This document shows, piece by piece, positions 22,456-33,303 of a stretch of DNA of 64,000 nt (its first letter is position 1; the number at the start of each line of letters is the position of its first letter). The stretch comes from Neodontobutis hainanensis (Eukaryota > Chordata > Actinopteri > Gobiiformes > Odontobutidae): the NCBI GenBank assembly GCA_024349245.1, contig JALDNG010001334.1, positions 1 to 64,000 on the forward strand, in the 5' to 3' direction. Under the pieces are notes generated by a model. It did not search any database and was not told the DNA's origin. It saw only the letters and a program-made list of their open reading frames with translations. The position numbers and the translations under genes were made by a program.

Positions 22456-23799
22456 GTAAAAAGTATGGCAAGTATTAAATTCTATTTTTTTTTTTTTTGT
22501 TTGTTTGTTTTTTTGTTTTGTTTTTTTTATTTAAGGAGCAAAATTATTAGGGCCACTTTGGTCCAATCTGTTCCATTTAAGTTTAGTCATGTGCACTGGA
22601 GCTACATGACCTTAGTAGGTCAAGTCAACTTGACATAGTCAAGTAAACTATGGCTGAAGTTTACTTGGGTGACCTCAGCCATTTTGACCAGATATACACT
22701 CTTTCATCCCATCTGCACAGGCTAACCATTAACCATGCAACAATTGTGTGCATGGGCCTAATTTATCAACACACCAACCAGGGTTAGGGTTAGGAGCAAA
22801 ATTAATAGGGCAACTTTGGTCCAATCCCTTTCATTTCAGTTTAGTCATGTAAATCACAGGTTTCCATCTTCTCTCCATGTCTGCTGGTCCTTCACAATTG
22901 AAATGGAAGGGTTTATTTACTTTGTTTATTTAATTTTTTTGTTTTAAGGGTAGGTTAGGGTACAGGGAAAATCCCATGCCCTCATCACTGTTACAGGTAG
23001 GTTAGGGGTGAATGGGGCTACTCCAAAACTAAGGTTCGAAGATAGCTGTGTGCACTGGAGCTACATGACCTGAGTAGGTCATGTCAATTTGACATAGTCA
23101 AGTAAACTATGGCTAAAGTTTATTTGGGTGACCTCAGCCATTTTGCCCAGATATACACTCCTTCATCCCATCTTCACAGGCTAACCATTAACCATGCAAC
23201 AATTGTGTGCATGGGCCTAATTTATCAACACACCAACCAGGGTTAGGGTTAGGAGCAAAATTAATAGGGCAACTTTGGTCCAATCTGTTCCATTTAAGTT
23301 TAGTCATGTAAATACTATGTATTTCATGTTTATATCACTAATGGTGTTTATTAAATACATTTTCGAGAACTTAAACCAGACTTCTATGTATTTATTTGTG
23401 TTTTCTGTCTCTATTCTTACTCCTGACTGTGTGTGTTGTGGATGCTGAGGGATGCTGCAGCTGGTGAGAGAGTTCTCCGCATCCCATTGGTCAAATTGAG
23501 CATGTGATACGGGAGAATCGAGGGAAACTGTTTATTACCTGGTCACGTGTGCCTTGCTAGAGCCAGTCACAGTCTGTGGCCAAAGCAGGGAATGCCTGGA
23601 AATGAATCTCGTCTTTCTGCACCGTGAGCAAGAGTACTATGCGTTTCCATGGTCCAGCAGAAAGATTGTCGCTAAAGATTACCCATAAGTCAGCAGGCTT
23701 TGCAAAAAGTAACTTACCATTCTTTACAAGTAAGGTTCATCTGAACCTGCTGCCTTGTTTTTAAAGAAAATGATCTTAGCTGTCTTTGCTAAGATCATA
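22456..23799. other. noncoding patchwork with repeated telomere-ended modules
   Basis: Modules at about 22536-22806 and 23046-23260 share CTACATGACC, GGTGACCTCAGCCATTTTG, CAGGCTAACCATTAACCATG and end in ACCAACCAGGGTTAGGGTTA. A third occurs at 26273-26470. The stretch 23311-23799 has no recognised gene. Confidence 0.7.
22855..22911 (-). pseudogene. tp53: tp53-like micro-fragment
   Basis: About 57 bp are nearly identical to 26113-26169 inside the tp53-like pseudogene. The match ends abruptly on both sides within repeated modules, so this is a copied fragment of that pseudogene rather than an independent exon. Confidence 0.7.
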
Positions 23800-23838
23800 G
23801 TTTGGTTTTTTTGTTTCTATGTGATTTAGATTTAGCCC
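23800..23838 (-). mobile_element. LINE micro-fragment
   Basis: The motif TTTTTTTGTTTCTATGTGAT followed by TTAGATTTAGCCC matches copy a at about 1800-1832. Only ~35 bp are recognisable. Confidence 0.55.
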
Positions 23839-24313
23839 TATAAGAACATTTTATAACAAAGATACACTTTCATTGCTCATCCACAAAATGTTTTTGCATT
23901 TTCTCCTTTAAAAAAGTAATAATGAATTAAAAGAGTGTAAAAATGTGCTATTTATAGTGCTGTCTAGTCATCTAGGTCATAAGTAAGTAGCAGGCATTTG
24001 GACAAAATTGTAAGACAAGACTCTCTCCTTCATTCAAGAAAAAGTTGCACATTTGTTAACTAGTTTTTCTGAAATAGACTTCCTGCCAGTGTTACAATTA
24101 AACTTTTTCCATCAACATTTCTATCCGCCGCTTTGCTGGTGTACCTGATTCGGGCCTCTCTTCCAGAAGGTAACCAAGACTTATAACACATATTCATATG
24201 ATAACACTTTTTTAACAAATCTCCTAATGTTCCCTTTACAATGACACCAAAATTATTCAAATACACCTTATGGTTGCTGAAATAGTCATTTCTTCAAAAA
24301 TTCTTCAAAAATG
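23839..24313. other. AT-rich sequence without recognised features
   Basis: I see no gene, RNA or repeat family that I can support here. Confidence 0.5.
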
Positions 24314-25064
24314 TTTTTTAAAATGTGTTTATTGATTGTCTTTCTGTGAGGATCCAGTGGACATGGAGCCCGTTCATTGGTGTATGCTCAACCCTGGAAG
24401 AAAAAGACATTAGAATCAAAAACTATTTAGGTGCAATATGTGTTGTGAATGTGTGACTGTATTAAGTGTTTCAGTGGATCTTTTGTCTGAGTTGACTTAC
24501 CTCTCTGTCCCATGTGTACAGGTGTCTGGCCAAAACAGTCCCGGGAAACTAAACTGTGTTTTATAATTAAGGAATATTAAAGAAGTTTAAGTATTTGGTT
24601 TTAGGTTTGTAAATGGTGTTAGGCCTTAAATATGGTTTATTGTTTGGTTTATTGCTTTGGAGGTTATTAACATTGTTTTAGGGAAAGCGAATGTTGATAA
24701 ACTTACCTGTGGGGTTGGGTTTAGTTTTGTCCAATTAGTTATTTAAGCTGCCTCAAATCATTCCTGGCTGTTGTTGTTGTTTTTCTTCCACTTGTTCTGA
24801 CTGCTGACTGCTGGAGAGAACTGAGGTCATCCTTCCACCACTGCATTTTTGCACTTTTGGAATATTTATTGAAAATAAAAAGAAAACCAGTGGTCTATGC
24901 CAACTCTTGAGTCCATATCATCATTGCTCGTTGTACCTCACTGACATGTAACCGCTAACCGGGTCTCACCCTAACAAACAGATTGGCGTAAAAAAATTCT
25001 GTTTCGTTAAAGATGTCTTCCATTTCTGTTTTTTCCTCACCTGTATTGCTACTAACCAGCCTGT
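24314..25064 (+). repeat. local direct duplication, copy 1
   Basis: Nearly the whole stretch recurs at 26914-27621 in the same orientation, including GAGGATCCAGTGGACATGGA and CATCATTGCTCGTTGTACCT. Copy 2 differs by an internal insertion near 27130-27200 and a deletion near 27360. The 3' part (25006 on) is LINE sequence, so the duplication followed a LINE insertion. Confidence 0.85.
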
Positions 25065-25281
25065 GAATGTATTGTTGTGTCTGACTCTGTTTTTGTAGTC
25101 CTTTTGCTCTTATCATTGCCCCACTGCATCTGGCTGTTTCTATCTGCTCTAACTTTGCTCTCAGTATTTGATATTCCGTGTTTGCCTCCCCCCATATTTA
25201 CAGCCATTTTGTCACTTAGGATCAGTAATCTTTCTCTAATCTTTCTTTCCTACTCATTCTCTCTACACCTCTTTTGTTGGC
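25006..25281 (-). mobile_element. LINE internal fragment (ORF2 linker region)
   Basis: Antisense similarity to 41281-41590 of the long LINE, e.g. CTGTTTTTTCCTCACCTGTA and CTTATCATTGCCCC versus CTTACCATTGCACC. This corresponds to the segment between endonuclease and RT. Confidence 0.8.
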
Positions 25282-25451
25282 GGTACACCTGTGGAAATAA
25301 AATTGAAAATGACTCCACCTATAGGTGGCGCTCTATTAATATATATATTTTTGCATTATCTGAAAGGCCATGATGAAAGGAGTTTGAATATGTATTTAGC
25401 TGAACTTTCGCACTTAGACTTTTTGCCCAAATTTAGTTTATATGTATAAGG

Positions 25452-25845
25452 CTATGTATTTTAAAAAAGGAGGTGTGGCTGCAGTTTTTCTCAGAAGTGC
25501 TTGGCATTCACAGAGAAGGAGACATCGAGACAATTACAAGAGACATTTATAGAGAGAGTTTTTTTCCTATACAACTATATACATATATACATTTTAATAT
25601 TCATCATTATTAAAAATACATAACATACACACACACAACACCTTTTTTGAAATGCTTTCACAAGCAGTTGTGAATACTGAAACCCTTCTTAGGGTGATGG
25701 GCCAAAATGGGGTGTGCTTCAGTGCTGTAGGGATGCACGAGACAATAAAATGGCAGTCTTCACTGAATGGCAGAGACATTGGTGTCGAGCCACCAATCCG
25801 CCAGCATCTTCACACACCCAAATGTTCATTTTCCCATTCATTTGT
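25452..25845 (+). pseudogene. remnant of the unknown gene (fourth copy)
   Basis: Opposite in orientation to copies 1-3. It contains the leader (CAGAAGTGCTTGG, GGAGACATCGAGACAATTAC), the start region at 25652 (MLSQAVVNTETLLRV), then jumps directly to the segment GQNGVCFSAVGMHE that lies about 800 bp further downstream in copy 1. The stretch that carries the TATA box in copy 1 is missing between GGAGGTGTGGC and TGCAGTTTTT. Confidence 0.8.
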
Positions 25846-25873
25846 TCATTTCCTCTCTGTGTGAATTATACAG

Positions 25874-26225
25874 GGTTAGCAAGCTGGCACACAGTACAAT
25901 TTATTGAGGCTTTCAGAATACGTTGAAGTCACTCTCTTTGCAGTGCCAGACTTTTGAAAGCGTAGTGTTACGCCATACTCTCCCGGGTAGTCCTTAGTCT
26001 CAGGGACAGTTGAGGCAGAGGGAGGAACACCGTCTTTAATTGGGGTTTCAGGGTCCAGGTGGTCAAACAGTTTCTCATCAAAGTCTTTGGTCAGATCCTC
26101 AAGAACCATCATACACAGGTTTCCATCTTCTCTCCATGTCTGCTGGTCCTTCACAATTGAAATGGAAGGAGTTGCAACACTATCCCACAGCTCTCTAAAG
26201 GAATGGCTGGGATCCATAAAGGAAA
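25874..26225 (-). pseudogene. tp53: tp53 retrocopy fragment (N-terminal part)
   Basis: The minus strand encodes a p53-like protein start: a transactivation-like segment FRELWDSVATPSISIVKD, an acidic LEDLTKDFDEKLFDHLDPET, then the start of the DNA-binding core STVPETKDYPGEYG and LRFQKSGTAK..VTSTYSESLNKLYC. These are hallmark vertebrate p53 residues, with fish-type wording. In vertebrate tp53 genes an intron interrupts the codons around VTCT/YSP; here the reading is continuous, which points to a spliced, reverse-transcribed copy. It ends soon after LNKLYC (an extra TG shifts the frame into a stop). No poly(A) end is present, so it is a 3'-truncated piece. Confidence 0.8.
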
Positions 26226-26272
26226 CAAAGTCTGTCCCGTGATGGGGGCAATGGGGCTACTCAAACTGAGAT

Positions 26273-26475
26273 CCGGTAGGTCAAGTCAACTTGACTTGGT
26301 CAAGTTGACTTGACTATGGCTGAGGTCCACCTAAGTGACCTCAGCCATTTTGCCCAGATATACACTCTTTCATCCCATCTGCACAGGCTAACAACTAACC
26401 CCGGCACAATTGTGTGCATGGGCCTAATTAATCAACACACCAACCAGGGTTAGGGTTAGGAGCAAAATTAGTCCA
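26273..26475 (+). repeat. third telomere-ended module
   Basis: Related to the modules at 22536 and 23046 (GTGACCTCAGCCATTTTGCC, ACCAACCAGGGTTAGGGTTA). This copy has the longest inverted repeat at its left end. Confidence 0.75.
26280..26314. repeat. perfect 16-bp inverted repeat with 3-nt loop
   Basis: GTCAAGTCAACTTGAC at 26280-26295 and its exact reverse complement at 26299-26314 are separated by TTG. Transcribed, this would fold as a tight hairpin. A further 9-bp inverted repeat (GCTGAGGTC / GACCTCAGC) follows at about 26319-26345. Confidence 0.9.
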
Positions 26476-26913
26476 TTCTAATGTCGATCGAACCTTTCTG
26501 AGGGCCCTACATGAACACACTCCATTTTGGGCCTTTTAGGGCCTGTAGCGCACACCCTTTTTTGACCTTTTGACCCCTTAACAATGTCGTAGCTTCACCG
26601 AACTTTACCACACGCTACCTTGTAATGTGACGAGAAAAGGGAGACCTCATTTGAGTCAATCGGACCGCGGGAAGTGCCCGCCAGCGTCCCCACTAGGTTG
26701 GATACATCGAGATAATGGGCATGTGGCGATTCCAAAATTTTCACTCTGGCTCCTGAAGCACCCTGAATCACAGATCCAAAGCGCAGGGCTGTAGAGCAAA
26801 GGGAAAAAAATAAAAAAATATTACCAAAAAGACACATCGTCCTTTCCTGGGCCTTTAGTTATTACACTTATTTGACCTTTTGACCCCTTAACAATGTCGT
26901 AGCCTCAGAAAGG
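26476..26913. other. unassigned noncoding sequence
   Basis: Contains two copies of a motif GACCTTTTGACCCCTTAACA (near 26560 and 26874), which suggests an old dispersed repeat. No gene supported. Confidence 0.5.
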
Positions 26914-27621
26914 GTTTTTAAAATGTGTTTGATTGTCTTTCTGTGAGGATCCAGTGGACATGGAGCCTGTTCATTGGTGTATGCTCAACCCTGGAAAAAA
27001 GACATTAGAACCAAAAAATATTTAGGTGCAATGTGTTGTGAATGTGTGACTGTATTAAAAGTGTTTCAGTGGATCTTTTGTCAGAGTTGACTTAACTCTT
27101 TGTCCCATGTGTACGTGTGTATGGCCAAAAGAGTCCCCGGGCGAACAACCAAGATTAAAAAGGTTCGGGCCAGACCAGGGCAGGGGAATATAGAGGGGAG
27201 GAAACTAAACTGTGTTTTATAATTAAGGAATATTAAAGAAGTTTAAGTATTTGGTTTTAGGTTTGTAAATGGTGTTAGGCCTTAAATATGGTTTATTGTT
27301 TGGTTTATTGCTTTGGAGGTTATTAACATTGTTTTAGGGAAAGCGAATGTTGATAAACTTGCTGACTGCTGACTGCTGGAGAGAACTGAGGTCATCCTTC
27401 CGCCACTGCATTTTTGGAATATTTATTGAAAATAAAAAGAAAACCAGTGGTCTATGCCAACTCTTGAGTCCATATCATCATTGCTCGTTGTACCTCACTG
27501 ACATGTAACCGCTTAACCGGTCTCACCCTAACAAACAGATTGGCGTAAAAAAATTCTGTTTCGTTAAAGATGTCTTCCATTTCTGTTTTTTCCTCACCTG
27601 TATTGCTACTAACCAGCCTGT
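26914..27621 (+). repeat. local direct duplication, copy 2
   Basis: Second copy of 24314-25064. Its right end stops at AACCAGCCTGT and is followed within a few bases by telomeric repeats in reverse orientation. Confidence 0.85.
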
Positions 27622-27624
27622 TAG

Positions 27625-27641
27625 TAACCCTAACCCTAACC
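27625..27641 (-). repeat. short interstitial telomeric repeat, reverse orientation
   Basis: Reads TAACCCTAACCCTAACC on the + strand, the only C-strand telomeric tract I see in the window. Confidence 0.85.
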
Positions 27642-27728
27642 AGTTAATAAGGGATCCTAAGAGGGTTTAGAAGGATTTAAATATGTTGCAGCAGGGTTTA
27701 CTCAAGTTTACTCGGCATTAAAACTGAC

Positions 27729-27829
27729 CGTCTTGTCCTGCAGGTCCGTGGACAACTCGTAATCCTCCTGGTACCTCAAGGCCAGACTGGCCGTCTGCAG
27801 TCTGCGTTGGGCCCATGTCATAGTGGGAC
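27729..27829 (-). CDS. candidate host-gene exon B
   Basis: A 101-bp segment on the minus strand bounded by CTCCTACAG and GTCAGT. One frame reads TWAQRRLQTASLALRYQEDY then ELSTDLQDKT, which looks like helical protein; a second frame is also open. I do not recognise the protein. The phase does not fit directly with exon A at 28143, so a missing exon or decay is needed if they belong together. Confidence 0.35.
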
Positions 27830-28142
27830 CTGTAGGAGACACTGGGGACACCGGACCCTGGACCTGGGACAGTACAATGAAGAATGGACCAGAACAGTCT
27901 AAATGTTTCATCAATAAAACTACCGCAGTCAGAAGTCTTTGTGATACATTGAGCTGTGGTTAAAGCAGACGTCAGGTTCACCTGGTATGAAGTGTCTCAT
28001 CTGTCAATTAAAGCCAAAAACTAAACAAAAAAAAAAAAAAAAAAACTTTAAGAAAGGATAATTGCAACAAACATCCGTTTGTGTCAGAAATTTTACTGGT
28101 TCAGCTGCTGGTCAGTGTTAGTCTGGTCCAGGTGAGTGTTAC

Positions 28143-28320
28143 CTGTGAGGGCCTGTGGGCAGAGTCGTAGGGGTCACATGGGTCACAGGAGCGGGACAAA
28201 GAGCTGTTGCGCAGCCGCTGGGGCAGGGGGCTGTTGCCATGGTGATGGTAGGAAGAGGAGAACGAGGAGGGGTCGACAAAGGGCGTCATCGAGGCATCGG
28301 AGCCGTGGCCCTGGTCCGGA
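28143..28320 (-). CDS. candidate host-gene exon A
   Basis: A 178-bp segment on the minus strand bounded by a TTTAG acceptor and a GTAACA donor. The frame encodes a Ser/Pro/His-rich low-complexity segment (TPFVDPSSFSSSYHHHGNS, PLPQRLRNSSLSRSCDPCD). GC content is higher than in the flanks, as expected for coding DNA. I do not recognise the gene. Confidence 0.4.
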
Positions 28321-28811
28321 CTAAAGACACATTTAATAAACTTAAATAAACATTTAAACTCAAATAAACACAATAGAACAGCCTGGTGCCATATTATCCA
28401 CAGTGCCTCTACTGTAATTAAACCTGGTACCGTATTCCTAGAGGCTTCTCTTCAGATCTGTGCCCCTGTGTTCACACTCTGTGTTCGGTTCAAACAGATT
28501 CTGGTGGTTGCTCTGTGAGTGAGGTTCACTTCAATAAATGTTAATGCTGCAGATGAACCTTAGAGTCAGAAACCTCCAAGATAGTCTTCAGAATAGTCTT
28601 GGAGTGATTTCTACTGAACTCTAGTACAGTTTGACTAAAATGTGAACCCCCTAGACCACAGACAAGCCCAAACAAGAAGAGCCTTATAAATTAGCCCCCC
28701 CCCAAAAAAAAAAAAAAAAATAAAAAATTAAAATAATCAGGCAACATTTAATTTTCCAGAAAAAAAAAAAAAACAAAACACTCAGAACAATATTGTCCAA
28801 CTAAACAAAAA

Positions 28812-28935
28812 ATAGTGGTGCACGTGGCAGGGTTATTATTACACAATGAAGGTTGTTAGTTCAAACCCCACAACCGGTCTGTATGGTTTAACTCTGAGGT
28901 TGTCTTTGTGTCTGTGGGCACTGTAGCTACAGTGT
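28812..28935 (+). mobile_element. tRNA-like SINE fragment
   Basis: A-box-like GTGGCAGGGTTATTATTACA is followed by a B-box-like GTTAGTTCAAACCCC about 40 bp downstream, then the fish-typical TGTGTCTGTGGGCACTGTAG. Degenerate. Confidence 0.45.
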
Positions 28936-30274
28936 GATTATCTATGTTGTTCTTGGGGCAGACAGAGTCAGAGCTTGTCCCAGAGGGTTTTTGTTCGAGG
29001 CCTGAGGCTCTTCTCTGAACTGGTTTCACTGAGGCTCCAACGTTGCCTGGTTCTGTTTCAGAGGATTACACTGGTTTTACATGGATTTAACCTGGTTGTA
29101 GAGGGACTTGAAGAGGTTTTAAAAGTATCTTAAGTTGGATTTAATACTCTTTGTAAATGGTTTATTGGTGTGACCTTGCATACCTAACCCTCATCACTGA
29201 GGTCAGAGGTCATAGTACAGATACCACAACCACACCAAGTCCAACATTAAAGTCCAGTCTTTAGTAAAAGTGTGATGTAACTTATTTTCTTGCAGCAGGC
29301 ATACATTTGGAGAAGCAGACAGGAGCAGCGACTAATACAACCATATTTACTAAAGACTGGAACAAGTCTAGACCAGTACCAGACTGTGGACCATGGACTG
29401 AGACTAACATCAAACAGAACTAATCCAGTTCTTAGATGCACTAATAGTATAGTTTATCTGTCTAAATATAAAGACCACAAATAGGACTAAACCTGGACTA
29501 GACCAGGAATAAACCAGGACAAGCCCAGGACATTTTTTTTTTTTTTTTTTTTTTTATAAAACCGATGAGGCCTGTGTAAATATGCAGCACTGTCACCTGA
29601 CCCCATGCTAAAAACCTGATTCAAGTCCATACCTGCTCTCTGTCTGGTCCAGTTCAGTCTTCGTCCGGGTCTGGTACCACTGAGAACAAAGCAGGTGTTC
29701 ACCTTAATCCAGTCCAGTCTAAACCCGTCTCATCCGCACCTGGTTCTAGATCTGGGCCCGTGTCGCAGTCACAAACAACACCGCTGGCAGGAGGCGGCAC
29801 CGCGCCACACACAGGAGCGATACTGCAGCGGAAGAGCAGGACTAAACCCAGACCAGCACTAGGATTAGAACCAGCACTAGGACTGGACCAGGACTTGAAC
29901 TGGGCCAAGGTTTGAAGACGGTTGACGAGTTTGATTTGACGAGTGAGAATCAAAACCAGTAAACAGCACACACCCTCTAAAAGGGTTTACCAGGGTTTAC
30001 CCGGGTTCTAACGGGATTTAACGGGATCCTACGGCTCTGACAACTCTAGATCTGGTCTCAATGAGTTCGACCCGATGTAGACCCGGCTTAGACCAGGTTT
30101 TCGCTGGATTTAAACCGTGCTTTGGCTCATTTTTATCAGAACAGCCGCGTGTTGTTTACACCTGCTCTGTACCTGGTTTAGGTTTAGTCCTTGTTCAGAC
30201 GTGGTTTAGACCAAGTTTAGTCCTGGTCTAGGCTCGATTCTTACCAGTAGGCTACAGCAGCTTGCTTCAGGAAG
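28936..30274. other. intronic-looking sequence without a supported gene
   Basis: Rich in CCTGGTTTAG/GGTCTAGACC-type degenerate repeats, with a T run at 29532-29555. A GC-rich patch at about 29750-29830 might be exonic, but I see no frame that I can defend. Confidence 0.4.
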
Positions 30275-31060
30275 CGCAGTTGAGGGTTGCCAGGTCCCAG
30301 AAATATTTCCAGCCCAATGACAACTCAAAACCCGCCCAAATGGAATGAAAACTATGGCTGGATTACCACAAAGGGCCTTAAAATAAATGTAAGTTTAAAG
30401 TATTCGCCTTTTGTCTTAGCCAAATTCTTAATATTACACACTGTGTTTTTTGTAATACACAATTTTATACAATAAAGGTCAAATAAGAACATATCCTCTC
30501 TGATATTTTCTGACCCTAGTCAGAAGTACTAACTTGTACTTACTTTTTCTCTTCGTGTACAACTGGTCCTATCACTGAATTAATTAGTGCTGCGCATTTT
30601 GTTCGATGTGCCTTTTTTCGAAATTTCTTCCACAACACTTCCTAAGTGGTCAACTGTTGAAGTGCTTGAGTGACAAGCAACATGGGCAGCCAGCTTCAAC
30701 TCTGCCTCTTTCCACAGGTCCATTATTTCTTAGAAAGGAACTGCCTGTGTCAAATAATGTTCTGGCATTTGAGAAAGGAGCCGCATTTTTTTACCAGATC
30801 ACCGTGGTGAGCTCCTACTTCACATTTGCAATATTTGCAAAACGCTTTTCTATCGTCATTTAGAACACTTCGAATCCACTACTTTAATCCTTTCTCTGTC
30901 TCCCATTCTTTGCGATACTTCTTTCCATACTTTCCCCATTTACCTGACATTTTAGAATCAACGCTCAGAGTGTTGTGTTGCGCTCTCATGATGTGAGTGA
31001 CGTGATGATGATGCTTGATTTAGCACGTGTAGCGCACTCGCATCTCGCGAGAAGCAGCGT
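30275..31060 (-). mobile_element. hAT-like DNA transposon remnant
   Basis: The minus strand from the ATG at 30948-30950 encodes MSGKWGKYGKKYRKEWETEK and, after a stop, a BED-like zinc-finger piece (FCKYCKCEVGAHHGDLVKK), then segments resembling the start of hAT-type transposases to about 30535. Stops and frameshifts show it is dead. The left flank has GGGTTGCCAGGTCCCAGAAA and AACCCGCCC, a sequence often found at the edges of such dispersed elements. True termini were not established. Confidence 0.5.
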
Positions 31061-32140
31061 TTGTTGCAAAGTATTCATTCCCGGGGAATGAATACTTTGC
31101 AACAATACTAATAAAAGGTTCACTTTTATCTTTGTCCAACATTAATTAATTTTACCGCGGCCGCGGTACATTTTAAATGTAGCCCAAAAAAACGCAACCC
31201 GCAACTGCGTATTTTGTGCAGGAAAACCAGCTAACCATGCTCTGCGGAAAACGATCTCAGAGCGCGGGAACAGCAACGCGGTTCTGGTCCATGAGTCCAG
31301 CTCTAGTTCTGGTTCTGGACAGGGGTAAGTCGGATTTGAACAGGTTTTAGTTTGATTTGAACTAGTTTTAGTAGGATTTGATCAGGTTTTAGTTTGATTT
31401 GAACGGGTTTTAGTGGGATTTGAACAGGTTGGAGATGGATTTGAACAGGTTTTAGTTGGATTTGAACAGGTTTTAGTTGGATTTGAACGGGTTTTAGTGG
31501 GATTTGAACAGGTTGGAGATGGATTTGAACAGGTTTTAGTAGGATTTGAACAGGTTTTAGTGGGATTTGAACAGGTTTTTGTAGGATTTGAACAGGTTGG
31601 AGTTATTAGTATTGTTGCAAAGTATTCATTCCCGGGGAATGAATACTTTGCAACAATACTAATAAAAGGTTCACTTTTATCTTTGTCCAACATTAATTAA
31701 TTTTACCGCGGCCGCGGTACATTTTAAATGTAGCCCAAAAAAACGCAACCCGCAACTGTGTATTTTGTGCAGGAAAACCAGCTAACCATGCTCTGCGGAA
31801 AACGATCTCAGAGCGCGGGAACAGCAACGCGGTTCTGGTCCATGAGTCCAGCTCTAGTCCTGGTTCTGGACAGGGGTAAGTCGGATTTGAACAGGTTTTA
31901 GTTTGATTTGAACAGGTTTTAGTGGGATTTGAACCGGTTTTAGTTTGATTTGAACAGGTTTTAGTGGAATTTGAACAGGTTTTAGTGGGATTTGAACAGG
32001 TTTTAGTGGGATTTGAACAGGCTTAAGATGGATTTGAACAGGTTTTAGTTGGATTTGAACAGGTTTTAGTGGGATTTGAACAGGTTTTAGTGGGATTTGA
32101 ACAGGTTTTAGTTTGATATGAACAGGTTTTAGTGGGATTT
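31061..32140 (+). repeat. 551-bp tandem duplication carrying palindrome, GC core and minisatellite
   Basis: Two direct copies begin at 31061 and 31612. Each has, in order: a near-perfect palindrome; TTAATTAATTTTACCGCGGC with the palindrome TACCGCGGCCGCGGTA; a segment CGCAACCCGCAACTG; and then 21-bp minisatellite units (31331-31600 and 31883-32140). The second copy leads into the decayed unknown gene. Confidence 0.95.
31603..31665. repeat. 63-bp near-perfect palindrome
   Basis: Arms 31603-31633 and 31635-31665 (31 bp each) are exact reverse complements around a single central G. The first tandem copy has a shorter version (22-bp arms, 31061-31082 and 31084-31105). Confidence 0.95.
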
Positions 32141-32234
32141 TTTTATTTCATTTATTTATTTTTTTAATTTTTTGTGTGTGCTTGGCTCTATTCATAACAA
32201 TAACATTTATTTCGCAAAAGACATACCAAACACA

Positions 32235-33303
32235 CTATTTTTGTCTTCTTTTAAAGGTGTGCGGCTTGTATCTAAATGACTCTAATGTTCGCACAGGAAT
32301 ACCACGAGTCTGGCATTCTTTTAAGTAAACTTGATAGGCCTCTGTACTGTTTTTTTCTTTCAGTGGAGATGAGACCCATTTCCAACGAGGACCAGGGTGC
32401 TTTCGATGTAGTGGCGAGGCACATGCTGGGTACCACTGCACCTGCAGTCCAGTCGATGGCATCCACATCTACCTCCTGGACGTCATCAACATCCTCTTTC
32501 TTTTCAGAGGACTCCTCTCTCTTCCGTTTTGGCCAACAGTTGCAGGAGCAGGAGTCATAAGTAAGGTAAGGTATGGTCTCATGAACCCTGCCATTTTTGG
32601 CAGGGAATGGTTTGATAGAATGAGCAGCTGCTGCATTCTAGCCTGGCTCAACGGGAGATCCTGGACAATTTTCTTGAGCTCAAGGTATGAAATAAACTCC
32701 TTATTCATTAGCATGCCCACGCAGCTAATGAAGGTACACAATTTGACCTGCTGCTCCTTTGTGTGGTTTTTAGGGAGTCTGTGAAAAACCTGAGCCATCC
32801 ACGGCATGCCAAACAACTGATATCTCTCAACATGTTTGAAATAGCTCAAGTTCCTCCGTACAATCTCCTCACAGACTTGAACACAGAAGTTGTTCAATGA
32901 GCCTACTACAGCGGCTGGAGAGGGTTTGTCGGAGTCACGCAGCAGCTGCACGTAGTGTACTCCATCCCAAAATACCCTTTTTTGGTTTCTGATATCCCTA
33001 AACTTTACTGCAAGAGTCAATTAAGCGGCCTGGGGGTCTTTCACCTGAAAGGCCTCCAACAGGAAAACCCTCATTTCTTTGGAACAGGTCCTTCAACAGG
33101 ACCATTATGAGGACTTCCTCGACTACTGCCGGCTCAGCAGACAGACTCTCTGAAAGGGGAAACAGCCTTTCTATCCTTTCTATCTGGATACTATTACTCC
33201 AGTTACAACACCAGCACTGGCACCAGTGTGTGAGGCTCGCCCCATAAAACCCCGTCTGTATGTAAGGCTCATATTGTTCGATGTTGCAGCGCCGAGAGCC
33301 ACA
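32235..33303 (-). pseudogene. unknown gene, copy 2 (internally deleted)
   Basis: Matches the C-terminal ~40% of copy 1. Deletions remove about 160 bp near 33018, about 25 bp near 33199 and about 1.85 kb at 33303, where copy 1 positions 13141 and about 14990 are joined. The last deletion removes the TATA box, the ATG and the N-terminal half, so this copy is a pseudogene. Confidence 0.85.
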
